Shown: positions 44,037 to 55,929 of the stretch, piece after piece
Position numbering within the stretch: the first letter of the stretch is position 1
Layout of the letters: each line of letters opens with the position of its first letter
From: Siphonodentalium dalli
Taxonomy: Eukaryota > Mollusca > Scaphopoda > Gadilida > Siphonodentaliidae
Reading direction: 5' to 3'
Assembly (NCBI GenBank): GCA_032622095.1
Contig: CP136069.1
Span: 2,265,462 to 2,329,461, forward strand
DNA length: 64,000 bases
Notes under the pieces: model-generated
What the model saw: only the letters and a program-made list of their open reading frames with translations
What the model was told of the DNA's origin: nothing
Database searches by the model: none
Position numbers and translations under genes: made by a program

Positions 44037-45372
44037 GAGTCTTGTAGTCCAAGTCTTCTCGTACTAAAACCAGCTAAGATATTGGGTTGGCCAGATGCTG
44101 GATTTTAGTCCGAGGTCGTCCCGTATGGTCTCTTATGACACGACTTACACCCAAGGTTTGTGGCGGGTATTTGTTGTGTATTTTACTCGATTTACCTAGC
44201 AAATCAATACGTGATGCTATATACATCGGAAAGAGTGACATCTTATGGTCATAATGGTGTATAATAATCTAACTTTAATGTTAAATTACACATAGAATAT
44301 TCCGGTTGATTGCCACAAACATCGCTTTTTTTCTCTGTTTGTTTACATTTTAACTGAAAGCCGAAGTGGTCCGAATAACTTCGGCATAAACCGGAGTTTG
44401 TTTTGGGTATACTAGTTTCCGTTTCTATATATAGCGCGGGGTTTTCCAAACAAAATGGCGAAAACCGATCGCCCCAAAGTCCAGTTTCCTATGTGCTTTG
44501 AGAACAATTCCCACACTAAAAACTTAATGACATAATGGAGGATCAGAACGGTAGTTTTGTTGACAGTTTTCGCAAGCAACTTGTCAAAATTGGAGCAAAT
44601 TAGAACTCTTGTGTCTGACTTGCCATGTGTGTGATTTTCGTCCATGTGCATTTTGACTTTTGTGTTGATAAAATAATCGAAGAACCGAATCACACAGTTT
44701 CGAAATATAGTTCTTCCGTTTTAGTGGGACTTTTCAAACGTAAGGTTCAAAATTTATACAAATTTTGTTTGATTTTTTGTGTGCTTAACAAGAGCAGTAT
44801 ATTGCTCTGTTCGCTTAGTATATATATCTTAATTTCGCTCGTTGTGTTTACACTGTTTTAAACTTTGAGAGGGTTGTAATTCCCGTAATTTATTTAATGT
44901 ATTACATTTATATCTTCAATGTTTACTTAATCTATTTATTTTTTATTTATTGACACACATAATTACGATTACAATGGAGAATTCATCGTAATTTGCGTGG
45001 TTAGTCGAAAATCTACCGAATATTTACAACGGAAAATGCCGAACACAATTCGCGAGGTCAACTGAGTTCGCATACTTTAAAAAATTTGTAAACAGTGCGG
45101 TAATTGTCTCTTTTCACATTAAATTACCGCTTTCAATTCACAACTGATGTGGGTTTTCACATCAAATAGCATGTCTTCTGCGGAAAATATCAGTTTATTG
45201 TCGCAATTGTGAATATTTATTTCATATAATTGTAGTTTTATTTGAGCGGGTCATTAACGCTTAACTCGTGTCATAATAAGGCATACGGGACGACCTCGGA
45301 CTAAAATCCAGCATCTAGCCAACCCAATATCTTAGCTGGTTTTAGTACAAGAAGACTTGGACTAGAGTCTTG
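44037..45372. mobile_element. TIR element with 8-bp target duplication
   Basis: GAGTCTTG at 44037-44044 and 45365-45372 flank TAGTCCAAGTCTTCTCGTAC...AGAAGACTTGGACTA. The TIR is about 105 bp, through TTAGTCCGAGGTCGTCCCGTA. The 1320-bp interior shows only short frames with no transposase. The 8-bp duplication suggests a non-autonomous hAT-like element. Confidence 0.8.
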
Positions 45373-46188
45373 TTGCTTTATCTGGGTAATTGTGCATTTA
45401 AGGTTAATAGGAAGTATTCTTTAAATTTCTGTACAAAAGTCAGTATGCCTCATAGCTTAGCGACTTTGAGCTTTAATTAGGTGCATATAATAAAAAGAAT
45501 ACCTACAGTTTGTTTGAGTACCTGAAACATTTAATTCATGGCTTGCAGCCACTCATGAAAATTTTATATTTCTTTCCAGACACTCATGACATATTTCGGT
45601 ATTCAAACTAACACTGTAGGTATTCTCTATTTATTTTTGCTTTTCTCTTCCTATTTCAACCTTTGTCCAATCTCATTTCAGCTCAGATGTTGATTCAAAT
45701 GCAAATAAGTGTCTGTTGCTACAGGAAGACCATGTATTATTATGGCATTATGTTGTCAGGGAAGGTAATGCTTTGTATGGTGTATCGATCTACATAAGGA
45801 TGTTGACTGCCTGAAAGTCATTGAGGGTTTCTGGATACAAGGACCATCCATCATCTCAAAATCTGGTCCGTGTATGACAGTATGTTGCCGATACAGATGA
45901 TGTGAGAGAGGGAAGTATCAGCCTAACAAGAGCTATGACTTCATTGTTGCTGCTGCAAGTCAGAATAGCTGCCACTAGATATAAGGTCACCAAACCAAGG
46001 TGAGTGCTTCATTATACATTATCGACATGGCGTGGCCACTCGGTGTGTCACCATACATCGCCTCTCCTACTGTAACTGTTGTTAAACATCCATAGAGATG
46101 GCAATATATCTGTCACGAACGATGTGATTTGTGATTTCTATGTATGGCTGCAATAAATAAGTTTATCATATGATTTTGCACCTTTTAT
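45373..46188. other. Unassigned DNA, no gene seen
   Basis: No repeat partner in the window and no supported exon. AAACTAACACTGTAGGTATTC (45605) is the inverse of AATACCTACAGTTTGTTTGAG (45500), a ~100-bp hairpin-like pair. Confidence 0.4.
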
Positions 46189-47819
46189 TAGCTCAACTTA
46201 CTTTTGTAAGTTTGAGCTATTGCCATGGTTTGGCGTCCGTCGTCCGTGTGTCCGTCAACAATTTCCTTTGGCGCGGGCTACAGGTTGTACCTTTGGTCTG
46301 ATCTTCATGAAATTTGTAATGAATGTTGACATTGACATGTAGATGGGAACGAGTCATTTTGGGGTCATTCGGCCAAAAAACATGGCCGCTGGCAGCCATC
46401 TTGGATTTCAAAATTCAATCCATTGGCGCGGGCTACAGGTCGTACTGTTCGTCTGATCGTCATGGATGTTAATATTAACATGTAGATGGGAACGAGTCAT
46501 TTTGGGGTTGTTCGGCCAATAAACATGGCCGCCAGCAGCCATCCTGGATTTTACTCTTTGCATGACTAAATCCTTTGGCGCGGGCTACAGGTCGTAGCTT
46601 TGATCGGAACATCATGAAATTTGTCATGGATGTTAACAATGACATGTAGATGGGAACGAGTGATTTTGGGGTCGTTCGGCCGAAAAACATGGCCGCCAGC
46701 AGCCATCTTGGATTTTACTATTTGCATGACTAAATCCTTTGGCGCGGGCTACAGGTCGTACCTTTGGTCTTATCTTTATGAAATTTGTCATGAATGTTGA
46801 CATTGACATGTAGATGGGAACGAGTCATTTTGGGGTCATTCGGCCAAAAAACATGGCTGCTGGCAGCCATCTTGGATTTCAAGATTCAATCCATTGGCGT
46901 GGGCTACAGGTCGTACTGTTCGTCTGATCATCATGAAATTTGTCATTGATGTTAATAATGACATGTAGATGGGAACGAGTGATTTTGGGGTCGTTCGGCC
47001 AAAAAACATGGCTGCCAGCAGCCATCTTGGATTTTACTCTTTGCATGACTAAATCCTTTGGCGCGGGCTATAGGTTGCCTTTGGTCTAATCTTTATCAAA
47101 TTTGTCATGAACGTTGACATTGACATGTAGATGGGAACGAATCATTGTGGGGTCATTCGGCCAAAAAACATGGCCGCTGGCGGCCATCTTGGATTTCAAA
47201 ATTCAATCCATTGGCGCGGGCTACAGGTCGTACTGTTCGTCTGATCATCATGAAATTTGTCATGAATGATAACAATGACATGTAGATGGGATCGAGTCAT
47301 TTTGGGGTCATTCGGTCAAAAAACATGGCCGCCAGCAGCCATCTTGGATTTTACTCTTTGCATGACTAAATCCTTTGGCACGGGCTACAGGTTGTACCTT
47401 TGGTCTACTCTTTATGAAATTTGTCATGAATGTTGACATTGACATGTAGATGGGAACGAATCATTGTGGGGTCATTCGGCCAAAAAACATGACTGCCAGC
47501 GACCATCTTGGATTTCAAAATTCAATTCATTGGCGCGGTCTACATGTCGTACTGTTCGTCTGATCATCATGAAATTTGTAGGTCGTAGCTTTGGTCAGAT
47601 CTTCATAAAATTTGTCATGGATGTTAACAATTATACGTAGATGGGAACGAGTCCTTTTGGGGTCAATTGGCCAAAAAAAATGGCCACCAGCAGCCATCTT
47701 GTATTTTACTCTTTGCATCACTTATTCCTTTGGCGCAGGTTAGACATTTCAATTAGCACCTTTCCTATTCCTCCATTTACTGTCAACCATTAAATTATTC
47801 CCCTACCTAAGTTGAGCTA
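46189..47819. mobile_element. TIR element with ~10 tandem ~160-bp monomers
   Basis: TA-GCTCAACTTA...TAAGTTGAGC-TA. The left end is itself a stem-loop (GCTCAACTTAC-TTTT-GTAAGTTTGAGC). Inside, monomers start GGCGCGGGCTACAGGTCGTA and run through TGACATGTAGATGGGAACGA, GTCATTTTGGGGTC and ATGGCCGC(T/C)..CAGCCATCTTGG, 150-165 bp each. Leader CGTCCGTCGTCCGTGTGTCC at 46230 is a word common in invertebrate elements of this sort. Frames in monomers are artefacts. Confidence 0.8.
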
Positions 47820-48364
47820 CAGTGTCATTGACACTTTCATTGGGTTTAATGTATTTTCTAATTTCAGGTGTTATTTGTTAGTAATTAATAACACATTTTT
47901 CTAGCCTAAGTATATAATTGACATTCTCTGCTACTGTAACATGACTACCAGTTAATCAAAGTATTTTGTTTATATTCATATGTTAACCTGGCTATTTTTT
48001 AATGGATCCTACAATCGGAAAAATTGTATGATGAAGGGTTTAATTGAGAATTTTAAGACACCTGCTCAATAGTAATTAAATCATAGGTCAGATCGAATAT
48101 CTCTAATTGTATCTTTTTACATTCATTTCCATTTACGTTTTAATTGTTATTTCGGATTATATTTGAATAGAAAATACAAGTTAATCATTAATCTAGATGC
48201 AAGATGTGAAAATAGGTTCTACTCCCAAACTTATAATACAATTCAAAATCAGTTACCAAATAATAAAATGCGAGACCATTTTGGACAGTTTGTCTCTTCA
48301 GTATGTGTGTGTTTGGAGGCTATATAAGTGAATTTAATGCGAACATATATTGTGGATCAAGTCT
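47820..48364. other. AT-rich DNA, nothing recognised
   Basis: No repeat partner, exon or element end seen. Confidence 0.4.
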
Positions 48365-48610
48365 GAGTTTAGTGTGCCTGTCATTTGCAGAATGATGGTG
48401 AATTTAGTCAAGCTATCATGTATAGCGGGCTAGCATCACTAATTTCTCACCCTCTGGGGACCTCATTCTGCATGGCCTCTCCTGCTATGGGAGACATACA
48501 TGTAGACTCAGATGGAAGTTCCCAAATAGTCAATATTGTGATATACACCCATTGGGAACCTCGAATATGCAATGTGTGGTCTGCCTATTTGGGGATATAT
48601 AGAGAAACTA
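48365..48610. mobile_element. Fragment of hAT-like MITE family
   Basis: GTGCCTGTCATTTGCAGAATG, GCGGGCTAGCATCACTAATT, CACCCTCTGGGGACCTCATT and ATTTGGGGATATATAGAGAAAC match the 12991-13434 element. A 91-codon frame across it is not supported. Confidence 0.7.
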
Positions 48611-48867
48611 AATTAAAAAAGAAATATAATCTACGTGAAGAAGTTTCTATAGAAATTTGATATAATACATCATTTTCAGAATGAATGTCACATGTTAAAC
48701 AATGATTATGTGTAGTCCTCTGGAATCATTTTATATCATTGAATAAATTGTCAAAACAAATAATAATAGAATGGTTACAACTAAGCAAATTCAGCCTCAT
48801 AGTCTGTAAGTTACAGTGCGATTTGTGCCGATTAGCCAGTATTAATCTCAAAGATTTTCCAAAAAAA

Positions 48868-49087
48868 CCCTGTTCCATAGCATTCTCTTATATATGAGTC
48901 TCTCATACAGAGCCTCACATACATAAGATAATACAATGGCCTAACAATATTTACCATGACATTAGAAGCCAGTGCATTCTATCATATATGCGAAGCTCCC
49001 TATGGACAACTCTCATATACAAAAGAATGAACTGGCACAGGATCTTTAATGCTGCATCAGCGCAACTCCCGTCATGAAAGGGTTAAG
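48868..49087. mobile_element. Diverged double-palindrome MITE with piggyBac-like right end
   Basis: CCCTGTTCCATAGCATTCTCTT... and ...AACTGGCACAGG correspond to the 25116-25346 element; a further CATGAAAGGGTTAA ends it as in the TTAA elements. Strongly mutated, hence older. Confidence 0.65.
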
Positions 49088-49680
49088 TTGTGTAACTTCA
49101 CAGTTACACTTCAACTCATTCAGTCAGTGACTCATAGATAAGTATGTTAACAACTTGAGTTTGATAGTTTAAGTGTCTTTAGAGTTTGTTAAATATATCA
49201 ATTGCAGGTATGGGTGCATGGTACTATGTTTTTTAAAGTCATCCCTTTTCTTGGCGCCATATTACACCGTAGATATGCTTGTGTTGGCTGAGTTCCAAGA
49301 TAAAACAAGCTGACACCTATCGAACCCATATTAATCCATATCCCCTGGGGCTTTCAATATTGGGGTCGGTGTCAATCCCCTAATATCCCTCATCTCCAGC
49401 CAGTAGATCTCCATTCTCATTGGTCAATCTAATAGGGCAGCGTGATAAAAAGTTATATCCTTTCAGATCCTAAATCAGAGATGATGTTGCAAGGATGCAG
49501 TAGAGTTATCTAACTTTATCTCCGCTAAAGGCTGGTGTAACTTCTATATGAAAGGTGGCGATGGCATTCATCATGTCAAGTTCAACATGGTCACGCTTGT
49601 AGTCATGTTCAAGGCCAGCCCAGTGTCACTTGTGTCTATCGTCTCCACAGCTCTATCCAAGAATCTATATGGACCGATAA
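49088..49680. other. Unassigned DNA, no gene seen
   Basis: No exon, transposon end or repeat partner was recognised. Confidence 0.4.
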
Positions 49681-49681
49681 G

Positions 49682-50975
49682 ACTCGGGAGTCATGTACAG
49701 GGCTCACCTAAAGCTGGGTAAGTATTATTCCCCATTGGGAGCCCCATGAGTCAGTAATGTTTAAGCTCACCTAAAGCTGGGTAAGTATTCCCATTGGAGA
49801 CCCTTGGGTCCGAGTCATGGACAGGGCTCTCCTAAACCTGGGTAAGTATTATTCCCCATTGGGAGCCCCATGCGTCACTCATGTGTAGGGCTCACCTAAA
49901 GCTGACGGTCACCATTCATTATTTGATATGTGTAGGAGATGGCTTAAGATAAGCACTATGCTTACTGCCAAATCCCATTATAACCATCAATATCTTTCAT
50001 CATCATACCGTGAACTTTGTACATTATATTGGTTAAAATAAAATACATTTAAACTAAAGCTGGGTAAGTATTATTCCCCATTAGGAGCCCCATGAGTTAC
50101 AATCATGTGTAGGGCTCACCTAAAGCTGGTTAAGTATTATTCCCCATTAGGAGCCCCATGAGTCAGTCATGTGTAGGGCTCACCTAAAGCTGGTTAAGTA
50201 TTATTCCCCATTGGGAGCCCCTGAGTTAGTCATGTGTAGGCTCACCTAAAGCTGGGTAAGTATTATTCCCCATTGGGAGCCCCATGAGTTACAGTCATGT
50301 GTAGGCTCACCTAAAGCTGGGTAAGTATTATTCCCCATTAGGAGCCCCATGAGTCACAGTCATGCGCAGGGCTCACCTAAAGCTGGGTAAGTATTATTCC
50401 CCATTGGGAGCCCCATGAGTTAGTCATGTGTAGGCTCACCTAAAGCTGGGTAAGTATTATTCCCCATTGGGAGCCCCATGAGTCAGTCATGTGTAGGGCT
50501 CACCTAAAGCTGGGTAAGTATTATTCCCCATTAGGAGCCCCATGAGTCAGTCATGCATAGGGCTCACCTAAAGATGGGTAAGTATTATTCCCCATTGGGA
50601 GCCCCATGAGTTAGTCATGTGTAGGCTCACCTAAACCTGGGTAAGTATTATTCCCCATTGGGAGCCCCATGAGTCAGTCATGTGTAGGGCTCACCTAAAG
50701 CTGGGTAGGTATTATTCCCCATTAGGAGCCCCATGAGTTACAATCATGTGTAGGGCTCACTCAAAGCTGGTTAAGTATTATTCCCCATTAGGAGCCCCAT
50801 GAGTCAGTCATGTGTAGGGCTCACCTAAAGCTGGTTAAGTAGTATTCCCCATTAGGAGCCCCATGAGTCACAGTCATGTGTAGGCTCACCTAAAGCTGTG
50901 TAAGTATTATTCCCCATTGGGAGCCCCATGAGTTACAGTCATGTGTAGGGCTCGCCTAAATATGGGTAAGTATTA
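49682..50975 (+). repeat. ~64-bp tandem array, ~18-19 units
   Basis: Unit: GGCTCACCTAAAGCTGGGTA then AGTATTATTCCCCATTGGGA then GCCCCATGAGT(CA/TA)GTCATGTGTA. Length varies 62-68 bp through GGG/GG and CAGT/ACAGT changes, with G/A alternation at TTGGGAG/TTAGGAG. Interrupted once at 49903-50060. Nearly every unit contains GGTAAGTATT, identical to a strong splice donor. Confidence 0.95.
49903..50060 (+). mobile_element. Probable short retro-element insertion in the array
   Basis: A 150-bp unique segment breaks a repeat unit after AAAGCTG and ends GGTTAAAATAAAATACATTTAAA before the array resumes, like the A-rich tail of a truncated LINE or SINE. No duplication clearly seen. Confidence 0.45.
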
Positions 50976-52487
50976 TTATATGTCCATATTATGTTATTAG
51001 TCTGTATGTTCAGCTGTCTGTCTGTCTGTCTGTTAACAATTTGGTTTCTGACCGATAACTTCAATTTGGATTATTTTATCGGAACGAAAGTTGGTATGTG
51101 TGTTTCGAAAAGAGCTCAATTATTTTTCATGAGTTACAGCTCTTATTTAATAACAATTTTACAAGTAAAGATAGAGGCATATTTAGCCATGCCCCAGCGA
51201 TGCTTTTGTTCCCATTTGCAGCCTCACTCTGGAGAAGACTACATTCTGTAATTAGATGAAGTCTTTGCATGTCCACAGTAGCTATGTTCCCGTTAGGAGC
51301 CCCACTTTAGTAGCAGACATTATTCAGGAATTATATGAAGTCTTTGCGTGTCCCTGGTAGCTATGCATAATACACTAAAACTACCGTAAACATCATAAAT
51401 ATCATTCCACCCACCAACCGTACAGCAACATATATATTTACAATATATCAGCAAAAAGTATTTATCAGGCTTCACGAGCCATGCATCAGCTGTCTGGTTG
51501 TATCAAATTTAAACAGAAATAGTTAGTTATTCAATGGACTAAGCGATATTATATATACCAGTACATATACAGAGAAAAATGTTGGTATGAAGCAAGTGAA
51601 TAAATGTCAGGCCATAGTAAGTACAGTAGAAGGGAAATAACTCTAAAACATGTTCCTGGACTATAAATTTGTTAAACATCAATGGGTACATTTTCTTCAC
51701 ATTATTTATTAATAATTTATTATTTATTAATAATATTCAGTATTAATAATTCTCCAATGATTAGATTTTGCATGTCAAAACCATTGTTATGTAAACATTA
51801 CTGTTACAGTAGAATTACCGATGATGGTCCAGTAAGATACCAAAGTTTAATTAAAACTTTACAGTAAACATTGGAAAAGGTCAAAGCATTGAAAAATAGA
51901 GATTTAATTCCTCCAAAAGTACTTAAAAATCAACCAATATCCTTGAAAAATGATCGTATGGGTTGATTTAAATGGAAATCTCCAACAAAAACTATGTTGA
52001 TTGTATGAGCTATATATACACAATATATTGGAAATCTCAAGCAAAAACTCCAAGCCACGATGTCAATTTATTGGAAATTTCAAGGAAAACTTGAAGCCTC
52101 GATGTCGATGTTTGCACTGTTATTTATATGCTGAAGTTATGGGGATATGTCTGGCTGGTCTCAACTTTGTCTGAGCTTGTATTCCTACAGAAGCCTCTTA
52201 ACAATTGAGGACATTATTCCAATCGATTTCTGTTCAGTAACTCTTCAGACATCACACAGAAGCCTCTAGCAATGGATTTCTGTTTCAGTAACTCATCAGA
52301 GACCCCACAGAAACCTTTAGCAATGTATTTCTGTCTCCAACACCAATGGGGGTCATGATTCCAAGATGCACCCCCGTTCCTCAGAAGGCACAGGTGAGTC
52401 ACTACCTGCAGTGAGCCCCATACATGTGGCATCTTGTATAGCTGGGTGTCGCCTACTCACATCTGTGAGAGGCTCCATAAGGATATC
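50976..52487. other. Mixed low-complexity and short duplications
   Basis: (CTGT)n at about 51010-51030. A duplicated GAAGTCTTTGC(A/G)TGTCC...GTAGCTATG phrase at about 51258 and 51338. Near-tandem GGAAAT(C/T)TCAA units at 51980-52100. Three CAGTAACTC...ACAGAA(G/A)CC units of about 52 bp at 52190-52345. No gene supported. Confidence 0.5.
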
Positions 52488-52575
52488 TTAACCCTTCCAT
52501 GACTGGAGCATCCTGAAATTTTCCGAAAAACCCTGTGCCAATGCATTCTCTTACATATGCGAGTTGCCCATAGTC
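52488..52575. mobile_element. End fragment of TTAA/fold-back MITE
   Basis: TTAACCCTTCCATGACTGG then AAACCCTGTGCCAATGCATT and TCTTACATATGCGAGTTG, cut short before the second arm. Confidence 0.65.
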
Positions 52576-52854
52576 AGGGTTTCCGCTATACCGGCATGGG
52601 ATCCCCTCATTCCCCTAGCCAAAATTTCCCCTGTTGAACCGTCAGTTGATTTTAATATTTAGGGTCCCATTTCCTCAGCCCAGATTTCCCCTGCTACCAT
52701 ACCCCGGGCCCTGGACACATATATATATATGAAACTAATCGGAGAGTAGATAGACCCATTATAGTCAGGTTCTAAATGAAATAAAAGTGAAAGGTGCGGG
52801 CATTTTTCTTTCAGAAGCTTTTGAGAATTGTTTCTAAAGGTATTTTTTATGCTG

Positions 52855-53330
52855 ATTTCAAAAACCAATGTTGGCAACTCGACAAATTATTATTTCTGAC
52901 CCAAAATGACAATTCAAAATGGCCGCCATCAGAACAAATTCTAGATTTTCGTTTACTATTATATGTTGTTCTAAGACGTTTGAATATTATGCATTTCCGT
53001 AATTTCAAACGAATTGTGACAAGAGACACTATACACAGAACATATGTGGTAATTTAAAGTGAACATGTTTGACATTTAACCCAATTTATGCCCAAAAATG
53101 ACAAAAAAACGCGAATTTTATAAATTGTTGCGGTCTTAAATGGCAGAAAGTGAAGTATGCCGGAAATATATCCTTCAAATGGTTTAGACAGTTGTGTCTA
53201 AATGAAATTTGTAATCTGATTCCAAAAAACAATGTTGGCAACTCAACAAATAATTATTTCTGACCTAAAATGACAATTCAAAATGGCCGATATAATAATC
53301 AATTAAAAATTTGAAAACATCAGTAATATT
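52855..53330. repeat. ~366-bp repeat units, left arm
   Basis: CAATGTTGGCAACTC(G/A)ACAA recurs at about 52862 and 53228, with CAAAATGGCCG, ACATATGTGGTAATTTAAAG and CAAACATGTT... in between. Continues the subterminal repeat of the right arm. Confidence 0.75.
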
Positions 53331-53665
53331 ATGAAACAGGTTCATCAACACCCAATGCAACACAATTTGCCATCATACGGCCAAAAATGGTCACAAAAAA
53401 TCCTGATTTATTATTGCAGTCAGCTCCACAATTGCAGAGTGGTGTGCAGGGTAACTCTGATTTTCTGCATGTACACCATGCTGTTACACAACCCTTCTTG
53501 CACCCACTTTTGATTGTTTAGAGACATGATTTTGGAATGGGTTCTAGTGACATCGTGGTTGGATCTAATCGACCATTGTCTTCTTCCATCCCATTGTCGA
53601 AGGATCCGGTAATGTTTGCACATGATTGGTCGCTTATTTCCAAACTGAAACCTGGTAGTTTGTTC

Positions 53666-54960
53666 TCAAAAGGTGGTACCGGTAATGAATGAGTCACTGG
53701 TTGGTGGAAGCTTTTCGGGAGATTCAGTCAGAGGAAACATCCTGAATCCTGCATTGTTGAGTGTTGCATCGGAAACTCCATACAACTTGCATACAAAATG
53801 TTCAGCACTTTCAATTGTTTCAGTGGATATTGCAATATTACCTATACCCGTTAAGAGTTCACAACATTCCAGGTAAATCTTCCATGCGGATCGTTTAGAC
53901 ACCCCATATATGAACGAAGTTGAATCACACCCCGTTAAAGCATGAAGCGCAAGAATATAGTTCAGAGCGTCGCTCGGTATTTGGGTGGCAACATCCCTGA
54001 TGGGTAAAATTTTAGGGCTTTTGGACGTTCCAGCCATCATGATCACATCACAATCTGCAGGAAATTTGTCTAGGTAACCAAGCAATACCAATAGAACATC
54101 GACCTCCCTACTTACCACAATAACTTATTTCAGATTGCACCACATGCTGGTATCAAGTGAATGAAGGATAAGTCTAGTGTCAGCCTCTTCGTGATTAGAC
54201 TCTAACCCTTTCAAGTCTGTTCCATATACCGAACAATCTATTTACTCTGAAATCTTCTGGGAACCCCCCCCCCCCCCCGCCCTGCAACAACAACAGTAAC
54301 ACCTTCTGTTTTCGCTTTGGTAACAAGTTCTTGAGACAAGAAACCATTCAAATCGGACTTGTTGTCAGACAACAAAATGAAACTTTTGAAATTTTGTGGG
54401 ATGGGAACATCACGATTTGTTATTGTCCTTCGGATCAATGGTACATTGCGACTTCTTCTCGGTCTGCTGGCAGTCTTGATAGATTTATCCGAGTATCTGT
54501 CGAACACTACATCAATCCAGACATAGCCTTCGCCCTTCTTCAACACGCACACTGAGAATACATCGGCCAAATCTCCAAATGTATTTATCTTTCCCGGTTT
54601 ACCTATGGCCACAACAAGGGTCTGACCGTCAATGGCAATACCTGCACGGGGAGATGCTGTCAGTGTTTGCAATTTGACTGCCCTGCCGGCACGAAGGGCA
54701 ACTACAATACGATGTAATACACTGCGATCTGTTTTACAACATGAACTCATGCCTGTTCCAATTGCATTATGCGAGACAAATAAAACACTTCGAACTGGAA
54801 GCAAAGCAATGCTTAGTGACGCTCTGATCGAGAAAGTATCCTGCCTAACAACAATGACACCATTCCCCGTGTAGGTATTGTCATTGACGGTCAGGCCCTT
54901 GTTGTGGCCATAGGTAAAGTCCGATTTGAATGGTTTCTTGTCTCGATAGCTTGTTACCAA
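53666..54960 (-). pseudogene. PIN/FEN-like nuclease-family gene copy, minus strand
   Basis: Coding from 54960 down. The N-terminal 240-codon frame (54960-54238) contains DGQTLVVAIGKPGKINTFGD, VWIDVVFDRYSDKSIK, RPRRSR and NRDVPIPQNFKSFILLSDNK. Below it follow HEEADTRLILHSL, then REVDVLLVLLGYL, ATQIPSDALNYILALHALTG and CDSTSFIYGVSKRSAWK (54118-53666). This order (DxYxxxSIKxxxRxRR, HEEADTR, DVLxLL, HALTGCDTTS) is a multi-copy protein family common in cnidarian and molluscan genomes. I infer a FEN/PIN-type nuclease fold from the spaced acidic motifs; its function is unknown. The reading is interrupted between the two blocks. The loop supplies the N-terminal half, which exists only once in the element. 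Confidence 0.62.
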
Positions 54961-55857
54961 AGCGAAAACAGAAGGTGTTTCTGTTGTTGTTGTTGTTGTT
55001 GTTGCAAGGGGGTTCCCCGAAGATTGCAGAGTAGATTGTTCGGTAGACGGAACAGACTTGAAAGGGTTAGAGTCTAATCATGAAGAGGCTTACACTAGAC
55101 TTATCCTTCATTCACTTGATGCCAGCATGGGGTGCAATCTGAAACAAGTTATTGTGGTAGGTAGGGACGTCTATCTTCTATTATTGCTTGGTTACTTAAA
55201 CAAATTCCCTGCAGCTTGTGATGTGTTCATGATGGCTGGAACTGCCAAAAGCCCTAAAATTTTACCCATCAGAGATGTTGCCACCCAAATACCGAGCGAC
55301 GCTCTGAACTATATTTTTGCGTTTCATGCTTTAATGGTGTGATTCAACTTCATTCATATATGGGGTGTCTAAACGATCCGCATGGAAGATTTACATCGAA
55401 TGTTGTGAACTCTTAAACGGTATAGGTAATATTGCAATATCCACTGAAACAATTGAAAGTGCTGAACATTTTGTATGCAAGTTGTATGGAGTTTCCGATG
55501 CAAAACTCAACAATGCAAGATTCAGGGTGTTCCCTCGGACTGAATCTCCCGAAAAGCTTCCACCAACTAGTGACTCATTTCATTACCACCTTTTGAGAAC
55601 AAACCACCAGGTTTTAGTTTGGAAACAAGCAACCATTCCTGTGCAAACATAATCGGATCCTTCGACAATGGGATGGAAAAAAGAAAATGGTCGATTAGAT
55701 CCAACCATGATGTCACTAGAACCCATTCCAAAGTCATGTCTCGAAATAATCAAATGTGGGTGCAATAAGGGGTGTGTAACAGCAAGGGTACATGCAGACA
55801 ATCAGTCACCCTGCACACCATTCTGCAACTGTGGAACTGACTGCAATAATAAATAAG
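54917..55857 (+). pseudogene. Same nuclease-family gene, C-terminal copy, plus strand
   Basis: Inverted partner of 53666-54360. Shows SNHEEAYTRLILHSLDAS (Tyr replaces the acidic residue of EEADTR), LLLLLGYLNKFPAACDV, DVATQIPSDALNYIF, a break near 55342, then SKRSAWKIYIECCELLNGIG and a C-terminal GWKKENGRLDPT ... Cys-rich CGCNKGC...CTPFCNCGTDC end, typical of the family. An AATAAA lies at about 55848. The acidic motif changes suggest it is inactive. Confidence 0.6.
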
Positions 55858-55929
55858 GCTTTTATGTGACCATTTTTGGATATATGATGGCAAATTGTGT
55901 CGCATTGGGTGTTGATGAACCAGTTTCAA

